The notes under the pieces are model-generated. The model was given only the letters and a program-made list of their open reading frames with translations, ran no database searches and had not been told where the DNA came from. This document shows positions 52,710 through 62,132 of a stretch of 64,000 bases of DNA, one piece after another (position 1 is the first letter of the stretch; each line of letters starts with the position of its first letter). The DNA comes from CAITZA01 sp937915285 (lineage in GTDB: Bacteria; Desulfobacterota; Desulfomonilia; Desulfomonilales; Desulfomonilaceae), in NCBI GenBank assembly GCA_036821825.1, contig DAISIV010000003.1, positions 62,001 to 126,000 of the forward strand, read 5' to 3'. The position numbers were made by a program, and so were the translations under genes.

Positions 52710-54359
52710 TTATTGAGACTTGCCGACAAAAACTGGTGGATTGTTGTCATCACCGTGGCGAATCTCCGGCTCAACCTGAAGGTCCTGCCGTTGTGGTCCA
52801 TGGGGACCGTAAACTGGAGACTCCATCGTAAACATTGTCAATGAGCCGAATCTGGATTCCCTGAAACTCAGTCTGTCACTGTAAGCTATCAGAGAGGCCT
52901 CAATGTTCTTTTCATGACCGACTATTGTCGCAAGAGGTGGATCATTCTCAAACAGGGCGCTCAATGTGTGAGAGGAAACTCCCCTCACCTTGCTCAGAGT
53001 CGCAGGATCGATCAGATTGCCCAACCGAAAAATGAAAGGTCCAGTTGCAAATTCCGGATATATTTGCATTCCGGACTCGACCGCATACAATGGAGAGAGT
53101 GTGGCTATTTTGCCGTTCTTATGATCTGCTCCTAACTCAACCCTGATTTTTTCGGACACCGCATGGACTTGAACCGGAGTCCATGATTCGATCCGCGTGA
53201 ACCTGCCAAACCTTTCGGCAAAGGCCACGGAAGCTGACCCTATTATGACAACCAAACCAAGACAGGCCAGACCTTTCTCCAGATACGCCCAGCGATTGAT
53301 CGGAAATCTTTTTAGCATCACACATCCCAGAATTATGGCAAAGGGAAAACCTGCTGAAAAGTAATACACGAATGATGGCAATGGGATGACGGCCACAAAT
53401 AACCCTGTGATCAATAACATGGCGCTCAGAGCGCCCATCGGGTCCCGCATCAGCCCCTTCACGCCTTTTTTCAATGAATCAGGGAAGGCATTGAGAGCTA
53501 TGAGCGCCAGAATTCCTGCGAAAGCCAGATTGGCCGGGTATTTTAAAAAAATGCTTACTACGGAGTCGAGCCTCTGAACAATATTGAAACCGGGATCGAA
53601 ACCACGCCAGTGAGAATTAAGGATGTGGTAATCAAAATTGTTGAAAATGAACTGATCAGGGTAGTTGATAAGGTAATGTCCCACCGGAAAAAGGCCGACC
53701 AAAAACCCCATCAATAAAGGTCCAGCCTGTTCTACAACTTTTTTCCAGGCAAATTCATACCGCGGGAAAATTACCGAGCAAACCAGGAACGGAAAAATAA
53801 ACGGAGCATAATAAAGTTTTGCCCCAACAGCCAAAGCCAGGGTGAGGCCAAGACAGAACATTTGAGGCAAACGAAGCTCCGGTCTCTTCATGACATGCTG
53901 AAATATCAGCATTCCAAGAAGCGTCGCAGCCATCGGCATCATGTAATTGGCCGCTTCAGCCCCTATATCCTGGATAAAATATGAAAAACCGAAAACAAGC
54001 GCCGACAGATGAGAAATCGCATAGTCATTGGTTATTCTGAACACCAATATCCAGAGTAACCAACAGCAGGCGACAGTGAAAAATAATGTGACGAGCCTGC
54101 TCACCAGCAAGAGGTGTTCAGCCTGGACCACCCTAAAAACGGCATCGTAGAGAATTGGTAGATAAGGCATCTGCAAGAACGCGAAATCCCGGTATATCTC
54201 CATGTTTCTGGCTAAATGAGCCGCCGTGACATACATGTGCTCATTGTGGTCCAAGGGCAGCGTCATGGTGTTCACAATAAAATATAAAAAGAGAAAAACT
54301 GCGCAGACTATACCTGTAGCCATTGGCTTGCGCTGCATCTTGTTGATAACATTATCCAT
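52710..54359 (-). CDS. GT-C membrane glycosyltransferase (PMT/ArnT-like)
   Basis: 549 aa with 10 to 12 predicted membrane segments. The first extracytoplasmic loop has LDHNEHMYVTAAHLAR, an acidic motif typical of dolichol- or undecaprenyl-phosphate-dependent GT-C enzymes of the GT39/ArnT kind. DFAFLQMPYLPILYD follows. A soluble C-terminal domain of about 150 residues lies after the last segment. It would transfer a sugar from a polyprenyl carrier to a lipid or protein outside the membrane. It stands alone. Confidence 0.75.
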   Translation of the reverse strand: MDNVINKMQRKPMATGIVCAVFLFLYFIVNTMTLPLDHNEHMYVTAAHLARNMEIYRDFAFLQMPYLPILYDAVFRVVQAEHLLLVSRLVTLFFTVACCWLLWILVFRITNDYAISHLSALVFGFSYFIQDIGAEAANYMMPMAATLLGMLIFQHVMKRPELRLPQMFCLGLTLALAVGAKLYYAPFIFPFLVCSVIFPRYEFAWKKVVEQAGPLLMGFLVGLFPVGHYLINYPDQFIFNNFDYHILNSHWRGFDPGFNIVQRLDSVVSIFLKYPANLAFAGILALIALNAFPDSLKKGVKGLMRDPMGALSAMLLITGLFVAVIPLPSFVYYFSAGFPFAIILGCVMLKRFPINRWAYLEKGLACLGLVVIIGSASVAFAERFGRFTRIESWTPVQVHAVSEKIRVELGADHKNGKIATLSPLYAVESGMQIYPEFATGPFIFRLGNLIDPATLSKVRGVSSHTLSALFENDPPLATIVGHEKNIEASLIAYSDRLSFRESRFGSLTMFTMESPVYGPHGPQRQDLQVEPEIRHGDDNNPPVFVGKSQ

Positions 54360-54747
54360 TAATTATTAAAGCCTTCAGGTGAATGTCAGCCTCACAATGA
54401 GTGACAGTGACCGAGCAGTTTGTAGATATTTCATGATTACGCATTTGAAAACTGTAGATACAGCTTTCTATGAGACATCATTTTTATGGATTGAGTCAAG
54501 CCAAAAAATAGTTCCTTGACGAGATGATTACGACAATGTGACTATTATAATGGGAGCATACTGATATAATTGGGCTGGAATCTCGGGAAATGGGGAAACG
54601 AGCATGGCAAGTCGTGTCGTTCGGGATGCCCTCATGGAGACAATCACGATCGACGTCCATTTTTTTTACTTCGGAATGTAATATTCAGCGGCCGTTTACG
54701 AACTGTTTCTTTATGAGGCTGAAAAGTTTCAGTAAAGGGGAAATCAG
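54360..54747. other. 388-bp intergenic region upstream of the DUF4139 gene
   Basis: No gene seen. Short palindromes occur at 54452-54463 (CTGTA-GA-TACAG) and 54719-54732 (CTGAAA-AG-TTTCAG). A TTGACG at 54516 and a TATAAT at 54546 are too far apart for a normal promoter. AAAGGGGAAATC before the ATG is the ribosome site. Confidence 0.4.
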
Positions 54748-56868
54748 ATGAAAAAGACAGTTAGCGCCCTGATCATGATCTGTTTGTGGGCTTCGTTTGT
54801 TTTTGGAAACACGGAATACAAGAATGCGCCAAGCCTGCCCATCACCAAAGTAGTCTTGTACAAGCACGGCCTTGGTTATTTCGAGAGAGAGGCTAAAGTC
54901 AACGGGAATAGCCTTCTTTCCTTTGCTTTCCGGGAGGAACAGATGAAGGATTTGTTGACGAGCTTCTTCGCTGTTGATCTCGGGAAAGGCCGGATCACTT
55001 CGATACGGTATGACACTAGAGACCCTTTGTCCCGGCAGCTTCAGGATGTTCTGGTCAAGGTTCCAGAAGACGCGGCACTTAGCCAGTTCATGCTTCAGTT
55101 GAAAGGGGCCGTTATCAATGTCAAGGCGGCCGGTGAGACCACAGAGGGACGTGTCATGGGCATTGAGCCAATCCACGAAACGGTGAACAACGTTTCTGTA
55201 AAGAAGGGCTACCGGCTTCTGCTAATGACTTCCAAGGCCCAGATTCGATCTGTTGACCTTTTTTCAATCACCGAATTTTCCATTGCTGATGAATCCTTGA
55301 GGAATGAGTTGGGAAGGTTCCTTGATCTATCACTGGAAAGCAGAAGAGCCGATCGCAAGAAACTTACGGTTAGCGCGGCTGGCGAGGGAGACCGGCAGGT
55401 TAGAGTTGGCTACCTTATAGGAATGCCGATTTGGAAATGCACTTACCGTGTAATTTTCGACGATAAGAACAAAGCCAACCAGGCGCTTCTACAGGGTTGG
55501 GCGTTGGCAGAAAACAACACCGAGGACGACTGGAAGGACATCAAAATCGCCTTCGTGGCGGGGAACCCAATTTCCTATGTCATGGACCTGTATTCCCCAT
55601 ATTATGTAAAGCGTCCTCAGGTTCAGATTCCCGGGTTCCAGGATCTCGGACTGGATTGGTCCAGAATGTCAGGACCGGACCTGGCTGATGAAACAGTCTT
55701 GCTCAGTCCGAAAAGGGAAAAGCGTCCAGCCTCCCCTCCATTGGCTGTGGGAGGAAAGTCCGCCAGAGCCCAGTTGAAAGACCAGGCTTCTCCTCGTTCC
55801 ACTGCGGCCTATCGGGCAGGAGCCGATGAGGAAGAAGAATCCAAGTCAATTGCAGAAACACTCTCAGGCGCCTATGACGCCCAAACTCATGCCGCAAGAA
55901 TTGGAGAACTGTTCAGTTATGAGCCCAAAGAAAGAATCTCTATCCCGCGTGGGCAGGCCGCAATGGTGCCGATTCTCTCCACTCCGGTTTCAGGAAAACG
56001 TGTAATCTATTACAAAGCAGACTTCTCTCCAAAACCTCTGAACGCGTTTGTGCTCCAAAACGGTTCAGACCTAACTCTGGAGGCCGGTCCTGTCACTTTT
56101 TTCGAGGGCAGCGCTTCCCTCGGAGAAGGCATTCTCACCAGCACACTGGCCTCAGGAAGCCAGGAGGTAGTTCCCTACGCGGTGGATGTAACTGTTGATG
56201 TGGTTACTCAGGAAAAGTCTAAACGGGAACCGGTCGTAAAAGCCCGGTTGGTCGATGGAATCCTGACGCTTACTTCAGCGGAAACACTTACTAATAGCTG
56301 GAAGATAACCAACCGCGGCAAGGAATCGGCCAACCTCTGGCTCCACCAACCCAAAAAAGCAGGATATAGGCTTTCAAAACCTGAAAAAGCTCTCAAGGAA
56401 GTAGACAGGCATTACAGATTTGAAATTCCTCTCAAAGCCTCTGAAACAGTCGACTTCGTGGTGGAGGAAAAGCGGGACATTTCTGAGACTGTCCACATAG
56501 CAAAGTGCAATGAGGAACAGGTTCGTCTCTACATGTCACAATCGACGCTGTCCAAGGGGGCAAGAACTTTCCTGAAAGAGGTAGGGGACATAATGGTCAG
56601 GAAGGCTTCCCTCCAACGAGAAATCAACGACCTGAACCAACAGTCCAAAAGGCTTTCTGATGAACAGACTAGAATCCGTGCTAACCTGCAGGCACTAACA
56701 TCCAATCAACCTAAGGAGCTAGAACTAAGAGGCAAATGGGTAGCGGCTCTGGCCACCAATGAGACTCAACTCTCTGATTGCCGTGCGAAACTTGATGAAG
56801 CAGGAACACAGATCACAAAGACAGAAGAAGCCCTCTCCAGAAAAATTAAAGATTACAAGGATGAGTAG
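54748..56868 (+). CDS. secreted DUF4139 domain protein
   Basis: 706 aa. The signal peptide (about 1-20, SFVFG) is followed by an N-terminal domain with VVLYKHGLGYFEREA. The DUF4139 core at about 210-560 has VGYLIGMPIWKCTYRV and LQGWALAENNTEDDWKDIKI. A low-complexity Pro/Ser/Glu linker lies around 325-375. The C-terminus (about 615-706) is a coiled coil (LQREINDLNQQSKRLSDEQ). It is periplasmic or outer-membrane associated. Relatives include 'mucoidy inhibitor' proteins, but the function is unknown. A strong hairpin follows. Confidence 0.82.
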   Translation: MKKTVSALIMICLWASFVFGNTEYKNAPSLPITKVVLYKHGLGYFEREAKVNGNSLLSFAFREEQMKDLLTSFFAVDLGKGRITSIRYDTRDPLSRQLQDVLVKVPEDAALSQFMLQLKGAVINVKAAGETTEGRVMGIEPIHETVNNVSVKKGYRLLLMTSKAQIRSVDLFSITEFSIADESLRNELGRFLDLSLESRRADRKKLTVSAAGEGDRQVRVGYLIGMPIWKCTYRVIFDDKNKANQALLQGWALAENNTEDDWKDIKIAFVAGNPISYVMDLYSPYYVKRPQVQIPGFQDLGLDWSRMSGPDLADETVLLSPKREKRPASPPLAVGGKSARAQLKDQASPRSTAAYRAGADEEEESKSIAETLSGAYDAQTHAARIGELFSYEPKERISIPRGQAAMVPILSTPVSGKRVIYYKADFSPKPLNAFVLQNGSDLTLEAGPVTFFEGSASLGEGILTSTLASGSQEVVPYAVDVTVDVVTQEKSKREPVVKARLVDGILTLTSAETLTNSWKITNRGKESANLWLHQPKKAGYRLSKPEKALKEVDRHYRFEIPLKASETVDFVVEEKRDISETVHIAKCNEEQVRLYMSQSTLSKGARTFLKEVGDIMVRKASLQREINDLNQQSKRLSDEQTRIRANLQALTSNQPKELELRGKWVAALATNETQLSDCRAKLDEAGTQITKTEEALSRKIKDYKDE

Positions 56869-56888
56869 AATCAACAACTAGGCTTAAC

Positions 56889-56934
56889 GGTCGCCGTTCC
56901 CGATCTCCATCCCATGGAAACATGGGCGGCGACC
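56889..56934. terminator. composite hairpin between convergent genes
   Basis: GGTCGCCG (56889-56896) pairs with CGGCGACC (56927-56934). Inside, CCCATG (56911-56916) and CATGGG (56921-56926) form a second stem with a GAAA tetraloop. It lies between the convergent stops at 56868 and 56978, and a bidirectional terminator is likely. Confidence 0.6.
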
Positions 56935-56977
56935 ATTCTCACTGATACTCAAACCACCTCAACTCTGCCAGCCCTGC

Positions 56978-57841
56978 TCAGGAACAGCCGCAAGGTGTGT
57001 TCAAATGACATTTGAAATCCGCTTCAGAAATTGTCCACCACATGGGGTTCAGAGGATACAATTTGCCGGTGTTTTCCGATTCTTCGTCAATGGTTTCATC
57101 GGGTCCCGGAGCCCCTTCTTTATTCATTACTACTCTGCCGTCACTAAACGACCCGCTTGGGTCTTCAAAAAAGGTTTCCAGCGGCACACCCTCGTGTTCG
57201 GAATAATTCACAGTCATGGATAAGGACCTGGAGGACTCGCTATCAGCAATTGACAAAATTCCTGTGGTGTCATCTCGGACAAATTCGAATCCAGTGGATT
57301 CGTAAACAATCGTTCTCGATGGTTTCTTTCTGTAGTGGAAGGAGTGAATCAGGCACAGAAAATCCAGCACTCTGTATGTCAGACTCCAGCCTGGAACATC
57401 CCGCTCAAGCTGATTTTCCGAGGCGTCTTCTTCATGCAATGCCAGCGTGGATCCTTGAGACCTGAAGGTTTTTATCAAATCAAGGCTTTGGGCTGATATT
57501 TCCAGACAGTCATGAGGACTGGCGGCGAGGTAGGCTAGCTCTATGGTTCCCACGGTGAAATAATGGCCTGGTATATCATCAATTCTTTCAAATTTTGGCG
57601 TGTTGGTTCCGTCAAAACAGTCACTCTGTAATAACAGCCTTTCCTCTTTTGAAAACTGATTAAAGACAGGTGTGTTCCTGAACGGGTATGATTTGAGGTT
57701 ATAGATTCCTACCACAGACGAAACATCGTCTAACTTCGTGGAGAATGAGTCACCCAGCGACAGGCAATAGGCGCAAGGGGCATTTCTGAGCCAGAAGTAA
57801 TAGCACGGCCGCTCAACCCAGACCTGGCTCATGGCGGACAA
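56978..57841 (-). CDS. uncharacterised Cys-containing protein, last of a three-gene set
   Basis: 287 aa, family not recognised. The N-terminus holds three Cys in CYYFWLRNAPCAYC. The middle is alpha/beta, and the C-terminal 60 residues are acidic and Pro/Gly-rich, ending in CHLNTPCGCS. There is no signal peptide or clear membrane segment. The Cys at both ends could bind metal. An alternative start is the Met four residues in. It lies 83 nt after the small 57925 gene and is probably co-transcribed with it. Confidence 0.6.
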   Translation of the reverse strand: MSAMSQVWVERPCYYFWLRNAPCAYCLSLGDSFSTKLDDVSSVVGIYNLKSYPFRNTPVFNQFSKEERLLLQSDCFDGTNTPKFERIDDIPGHYFTVGTIELAYLAASPHDCLEISAQSLDLIKTFRSQGSTLALHEEDASENQLERDVPGWSLTYRVLDFLCLIHSFHYRKKPSRTIVYESTGFEFVRDDTTGILSIADSESSRSLSMTVNYSEHEGVPLETFFEDPSGSFSDGRVVMNKEGAPGPDETIDEESENTGKLYPLNPMWWTISEADFKCHLNTPCGCS

Positions 57842-57924
57842 TCCGGCAACTTGTTTCAGATCCGAGAACCGGGACGCGCTCGCTAGAGCGTTTTCCAGAC
57901 AGATGCGAAGAATGGAATCAGGAT

Positions 57925-58281
57925 TTATAGGAAATTCCCTTTCTTTTCGAAAAGTTCTCTCGCAATTTCTAGTTTGTCACGTCCCTCGGTATGAATCCCT
58001 TCCATCCTGGCGGTTTCGATCAATATGTCATCAGGATAGTTCATGGTGAGGGAGTAACTGGATTCGTACGACTCGAAAAACCTCTCAAACTCCTCCCTGC
58101 TTCTTGCCTCGGCCACACCCTTTTCAAATTCGGATATGGTCCGGCCCAAGGCCTGGCCCAAGAGCCGTTTGAAGAATATTCGCTTGTCGTGATCTACCAT
58201 TGTGATCCAAACCTGGTTTAAAAATCCTTTGCTGTCAGGATACCTTATCTGCCATGGGCCAACGTCCGAAAAATTCGGCAT
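57925..58281 (-). CDS. small uncharacterised protein, middle of a three-gene set
   Basis: 118 aa, charged and helical, no family recognised. If it starts at the ATG at 58281 it overlaps the upstream membrane-protein gene by 47 nt. A Met at 58200 (MVDHDKRIFFKRLL) would avoid the overlap and give 91 aa. No clear ribosome site decides between them. There is no Cys motif and no membrane segment. Function unknown. Confidence 0.55.
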   Translation of the reverse strand: MPNFSDVGPWQIRYPDSKGFLNQVWITMVDHDKRIFFKRLLGQALGRTISEFEKGVAEARSREEFERFFESYESSYSLTMNYPDDILIETARMEGIHTEGRDKLEIARELFEKKGNFL

Positions 58282-59464
58282 GAATTATTATGACCGTTAT
58301 GTAGAGCATGGTCCACACAAGTGGAGTATCATCTGGCTGAGCAATCCCGGGAACTTTACCCAATATCATTGTTGATAGAGGGGAGTAATAAAAGAGATAG
58401 ATTATGCCCCCTAACGCAAACGCCAATATGGTCCTCACCAATGCGCAAAGAAACATGTTTGACCAATTTGGCCAGTCATTGAAGTAGGTTTTCAGTAGAA
58501 ATGCCGACAACACCACGAAACCGGCAACCTCTCCGGCATGGAGATATCTGAAGTATGGGGCGTCAGTGTACTGCCCTCCCTCAAAAGGCTCCATCCAGAA
58601 AACATTCATTATCCGGAGCAGCAAAATGAACAGTAGCGTCCCAAGCGCCAGGCAAACAGATATCGTAACCAAACCCCGTAAGAAAGTTCCCTCACCATTC
58701 CGGGAAAGAAATTTCCACGGATAGTTGTTCCAGAGCAATTCCGATATCACCACCCATGTCAGGCTGCACAAAATGAGCCCTAGGCTGAAAAAAGCGCTAC
58801 CGGTTCCTGTAAAGCTTGACCACCACGGCTCAACCCCGGCTTTATTCTGCGGAGGGTAGAACAAAAAACAGACGTGTGGATGGAAACAAACTACATAGGT
58901 GACTATTGTCAGTATGAGAATGGAACATGCCCTGGACCATGCAATGACACCAGGTGAACTTCCTGTCCATGGCCAATCCAAGAAACCCAAACGCCATGCC
59001 AGACTCCACCACAAAAAAGCAGCTCCAAAATAGATTATTGCCGTTGAAGCATTCTCCCTGGCATTAAAAGGTTCAGCTCCAGTTCCACCCGAAACAATTA
59101 TGGAATCCGGACTGAAATATGCCATCCCATATTTTCCTATAAAATTCCAGAACACCCCATATACAAGAAATAAGGTCAAAATGACGGCTGCGACAGTCCA
59201 GCCCAGACCGCGAACCAACCGGAAAGAGCCTGCGGAAGTTGAAGTCCCAAAAGGATAAAAATCTGCTACCTTGACAATCAAAATCACGGAAACCATAAGC
59301 ATGGCTACCAGAGAGAAACCATACATCGGTGTATAAAGTTTCATCACCCCGTCAGCGTGCATGAACACATACCACAACACACATACCAGCACGAATATAA
59401 ACACAAACGATACTATTCCGCTAACAGCGCTGTACTTTCCAGACAGTTGGTTCGAATCCGACAT
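58235..59464 (-). CDS. polytopic membrane protein, unknown family
   Basis: 409 aa with about ten membrane segments and many Trp residues in the loops (SLAWRLGFLDWPWTG, EPWWSSFTG). A His/Cys-containing stretch CFHPHVCFLFYPP lies in the middle. There is no nucleotide-binding or transporter signature I know. It heads a three-gene minus-strand set with two further uncharacterised proteins. A redox or metal-related membrane function is conceivable but unsupported. Confidence 0.65.
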   Translation of the reverse strand: MSDSNQLSGKYSAVSGIVSFVFIFVLVCVLWYVFMHADGVMKLYTPMYGFSLVAMLMVSVILIVKVADFYPFGTSTSAGSFRLVRGLGWTVAAVILTLFLVYGVFWNFIGKYGMAYFSPDSIIVSGGTGAEPFNARENASTAIIYFGAAFLWWSLAWRLGFLDWPWTGSSPGVIAWSRACSILILTIVTYVVCFHPHVCFLFYPPQNKAGVEPWWSSFTGTGSAFFSLGLILCSLTWVVISELLWNNYPWKFLSRNGEGTFLRGLVTISVCLALGTLLFILLLRIMNVFWMEPFEGGQYTDAPYFRYLHAGEVAGFVVLSAFLLKTYFNDWPNWSNMFLCALVRTILAFALGGIIYLFYYSPLSTMILGKVPGIAQPDDTPLVWTMLYITVIIIHAEFFGRWPMADKVS

Positions 59465-59616
59465 CTAAACCTCCCGTTCCCGCGAGCTGTGAATGAAAGC
59501 AGGGGTATAACAGATAGTTATATGACTTATCACTTGAACGATGAAACACTCTTCTGGCATTTGACTTCCAGAAGTCTCGGTTTTTAAAAGCCTTTTAGGG
59601 CGACCCGGACCTCAAC

Positions 59617-59644
59617 GGCGGGGACTTTTCATGAAATCCCCGCC
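59617..59644. terminator. hairpin between the Tat-MBL gene and the membrane-protein gene
   Basis: GGCGGGGA (59617-59624) and TCCCCGCC (59637-59644) form a perfect 8-bp stem whose loop itself contains the palindrome TTTCATGAAA. It lies 63 nt after the MBL stop on the minus strand. There is no T run, so it could be a terminator or an attenuator between two minus-strand genes. Confidence 0.5.
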
Positions 59645-59706
59645 TGAAGGATCCGGGAAGTTGTGCGCACGTTTCTCAAGACATCCGACGACTGCAAGAG
59701 TCATGG

Positions 59707-60807
59707 CTAAAACAATATCGAATCACCGTTAGTCAGGAACACGTTGCTGGCCTTTGCAACAGTCGATTGTTTCTTGTATGTCTTGAATTTGTCTGTCCCT
59801 TTGACAATAGGAATGCCTTCCTGAGAGGCTTTCTCTGCCCATATCCACCCTGTACAATGATTGCATGCCACCTTTTCGATTTTGAAGGCCTTCACACCCT
59901 TTATCAGGTCGTCAAATTTGGGATCCCAATTCTCGAAGAGGCTAACATGAAGGCCTCCATAGCAACCATAGGGTTTGAAACCTTCAAAATTCTGTCTTGC
60001 AAACGAGAAGATTGACAGAAGCCCCGGATGGCAACATCCAGTGACTGTAACGATTCCTTTATCCTTCACATTGAAATATAGTACTCCTTCACCCCTAACC
60101 CTTAACAGGATCGGCACATCGAAGACCTTGTAAGCAACCCCTGGCATTATCTGGTAAATACCGTCACCCTTGGCGCCCTCCGGCTTGCACAATTCAAGTT
60201 TCCCGGTATGAGGATGGTCATTTGAACATATGGCCACCTCCTTGCCATCCTTATCCTTGGCTTTCAGGTGAGCCTTTTCTTTCAATAGAGCCATATCCTC
60301 TGGGTAATAGGTGTTCGGCCCAAAAATAGTTATGTCCGGCTTATGTTTCAGTGTGGATTCTATCCCCCAGTAGTGATCGAGGTGGAAGTGCGAGATTACC
60401 ATAGTATCAATCTCGCCCTTTTTAAGCATTTCGGCTACATTACTTTTTTCCTGAAAGATGTAATCCATCCATTCTGTGTTCCAACCGCTGTCCAGGAGGA
60501 TTTTCTTCTCCTGTCCATCAAGGGTGGTGACTGTTATCAATGCGGCATACCCCCCGGCATTGTCCCAGTCCCAGGGGACAGTGTACTGGTTCGTCATCGC
60601 CCCGCCATAGTCCATCATGTTTTTCTTCAGAATGTCGTTGTTGAACCAGCTAGTCTCCGAAAGCACGTCTACCTTGACGTTCTTGACCTCGCCAAAACTC
60701 ACCTTCCCAGCAGCGATTGAACGCCCAGGAACGGCCAAGCCTGCGCCACTTACCGTGGCAGCCATTCCGGCTGCAGCCATCGACTTCAGGAAATTCCGCC
60801 TCTTCAT
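59707..60807 (-). CDS. Tat-exported MBL-fold hydrolase
   Basis: 366 aa. The twin-arginine signal KRRNFLKSMAAAGMAAT is at the very N-terminus, with cleavage likely near residue 32. The mature part is a metallo-beta-lactamase fold with SHFHLDHYWG near 139-148, LLDSGWNTEW, and late ligand regions VTGCCHPGLLSI and ACNHCTGWIW. It resembles the 7,8-dihydropterin synthase-like MBL group. Export in folded form suggests metal loading in the cytoplasm and activity in the periplasm. The substrate is unknown. Confidence 0.82.
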   Translation of the reverse strand: MKRRNFLKSMAAAGMAATVSGAGLAVPGRSIAAGKVSFGEVKNVKVDVLSETSWFNNDILKKNMMDYGGAMTNQYTVPWDWDNAGGYAALITVTTLDGQEKKILLDSGWNTEWMDYIFQEKSNVAEMLKKGEIDTMVISHFHLDHYWGIESTLKHKPDITIFGPNTYYPEDMALLKEKAHLKAKDKDGKEVAICSNDHPHTGKLELCKPEGAKGDGIYQIMPGVAYKVFDVPILLRVRGEGVLYFNVKDKGIVTVTGCCHPGLLSIFSFARQNFEGFKPYGCYGGLHVSLFENWDPKFDDLIKGVKAFKIEKVACNHCTGWIWAEKASQEGIPIVKGTDKFKTYKKQSTVAKASNVFLTNGDSILF

Positions 60808-60847
60808 AATGAGCCTCCTCCAGCAATGTCCTTGGAAAACAAATTTA

Positions 60848-61060
60848 ATGAACGTCTCCCAAAAGGCATTCCCTGACAGCTACGAGCCCAATCCACAATT
60901 GGTAAACGCACCTGGATTCTCTCACGAGGAATTCTTCAAAAAACTGCTAAACTATCTGCTTTCAAGCCTTATGGGGGAGACGGTTCATTGCCAAACGACA
61001 GCTATCTACGACTATATCTGCCTCGGAATTGATTCCGGTCGACAACAACATGTGAAGTGA
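60848..61060 (+). CDS. possible small protein
   Basis: An open frame of 70 codons from an ATG, soluble, with PGFSHEEFFKKLLNYL and MGETVHCQTTAIYDYI. It has no recognisable ribosome site and no family resemblance, and it lies in the divergent region before the flavin reductase gene. It may be chance. Confidence 0.2.
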   Translation: MNVSQKAFPDSYEPNPQLVNAPGFSHEEFFKKLLNYLLSSLMGETVHCQTTAIYDYICLGIDSGRQQHVK

Positions 61061-61469
61061 ATAGGACCAGTAAGCTTTGTTATCCTGCGACTACTGCGAA
61101 AACGCTATATCACGATGGAGAAATTTCTGGATTTGTCTGTAATAGAGTGTACTATAGGCTCATGACAGAAAGAGTCAAGCATAATTGATTAGTTTTACCA
61201 AAAAAATGCTTGAGGCGGCGTCGCGCGGACAGACCATGACAACGCCTATAGCACCGTTTGCGCCCGTATCCGGGGCTGTTCTATCCAGACAGGTGATTGT
61301 GTGGGCCAAATCGGGGCAATTTAAGAGGTCCTGAATCATCCTTTAACCAGGGATCTTTTTCCAGTTGAATAAATTTCCTTTTTGTGGTCAGCATTAAAAA
61401 ATAATCACCGATTATCTAAACGAGGCGTTTGTTCGCACCTTCATTTTCTGACAGTCGAGGAGGAAGTCC
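61061..61469. other. 409-bp region before the flavin reductase gene
   Basis: No gene or clear promoter recognised on either strand. A strong ribosome site (GAGGAGGAAG) lies at its right end. Confidence 0.35.
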
Positions 61470-62039
61470 ATGAAAAAATCAGTAGGCGCCAAGACCATAC
61501 TGTACCCCACCCCGGTTCTCATAGTCGGGACCTATGACAGTTCTGGCAAACCTAACGTAATGACAGTAGCCTGGGGCGGTATTTGCTGCTCGACACCGCC
61601 GTGCGTTTCCATATCTGTGCGTGAAGCGACTCACACATATTCCAGCCTAATGGAACAAAAAGCCTTCACCATAAGCATACCTTCGGAAAATTACGTGAAG
61701 GAATCCGATTTCATAGGCATAGCTTCCGGAAAGGACACGGACAAATTTCGGGAGACCGGCCTCACCCCCGTCAAAAGCAGTGTTGTCAATGCCCCTTATA
61801 TTGAGGAATTTCCTCTGATACTAGAATGCAAGGTCATCCACACCTACAAGATTGGAATCCACACACAGTTCATTGGTGAAATTCTGGATATAAAGGCTGA
61901 TGAATCAGTCATGGGTGACAAGGGGCCAGAGATAGAAAAAATCAGGCCATTCCTGTGGTCTCCGGATTACGGTCGAGGCTATTATGGTATTGGACAATTC
62001 CTGGGCAAGGCCTTTTCAATAGGTAAAAAGTCGAAATAG
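61470..62039 (+). CDS. flavin reductase-like FMN-binding split-barrel protein
   Basis: 189 aa, FMN-binding split barrel of the flavoredoxin/flavin reductase-like family. YPTPVLIVGTYDSSGKPNVMTVAWGGICCSTPPCVSISV (given here only as a location, residues about 12-50) holds the FMN pocket. FTISIPSENYV and LECKVIHTYKIG follow. Flavoredoxins are common in sulfate reducers and pass electrons between ferredoxin-like proteins and flavins. GAGGAGGAAG precedes the ATG. Confidence 0.85.
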   Translation: MKKSVGAKTILYPTPVLIVGTYDSSGKPNVMTVAWGGICCSTPPCVSISVREATHTYSSLMEQKAFTISIPSENYVKESDFIGIASGKDTDKFRETGLTPVKSSVVNAPYIEEFPLILECKVIHTYKIGIHTQFIGEILDIKADESVMGDKGPEIEKIRPFLWSPDYGRGYYGIGQFLGKAFSIGKKSK

Positions 62040-62132
62040 TATTTTGCGCTTATTAACTCGGCAAGCCAAGGTGTTAGTGTTCTGAGTCGATTGGCGATGA
62101 CACAAGTGGTCTTAAAAAGAAGACCAGAGCGG

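Noticed and set aside
54516..54551. Sigma-70 promoter TTGACG ... TATAAT upstream of the DUF4139 gene
   Set aside because: The spacing is 24 nt (21 nt to an overlapping TATTAT), too long for a normal promoter.
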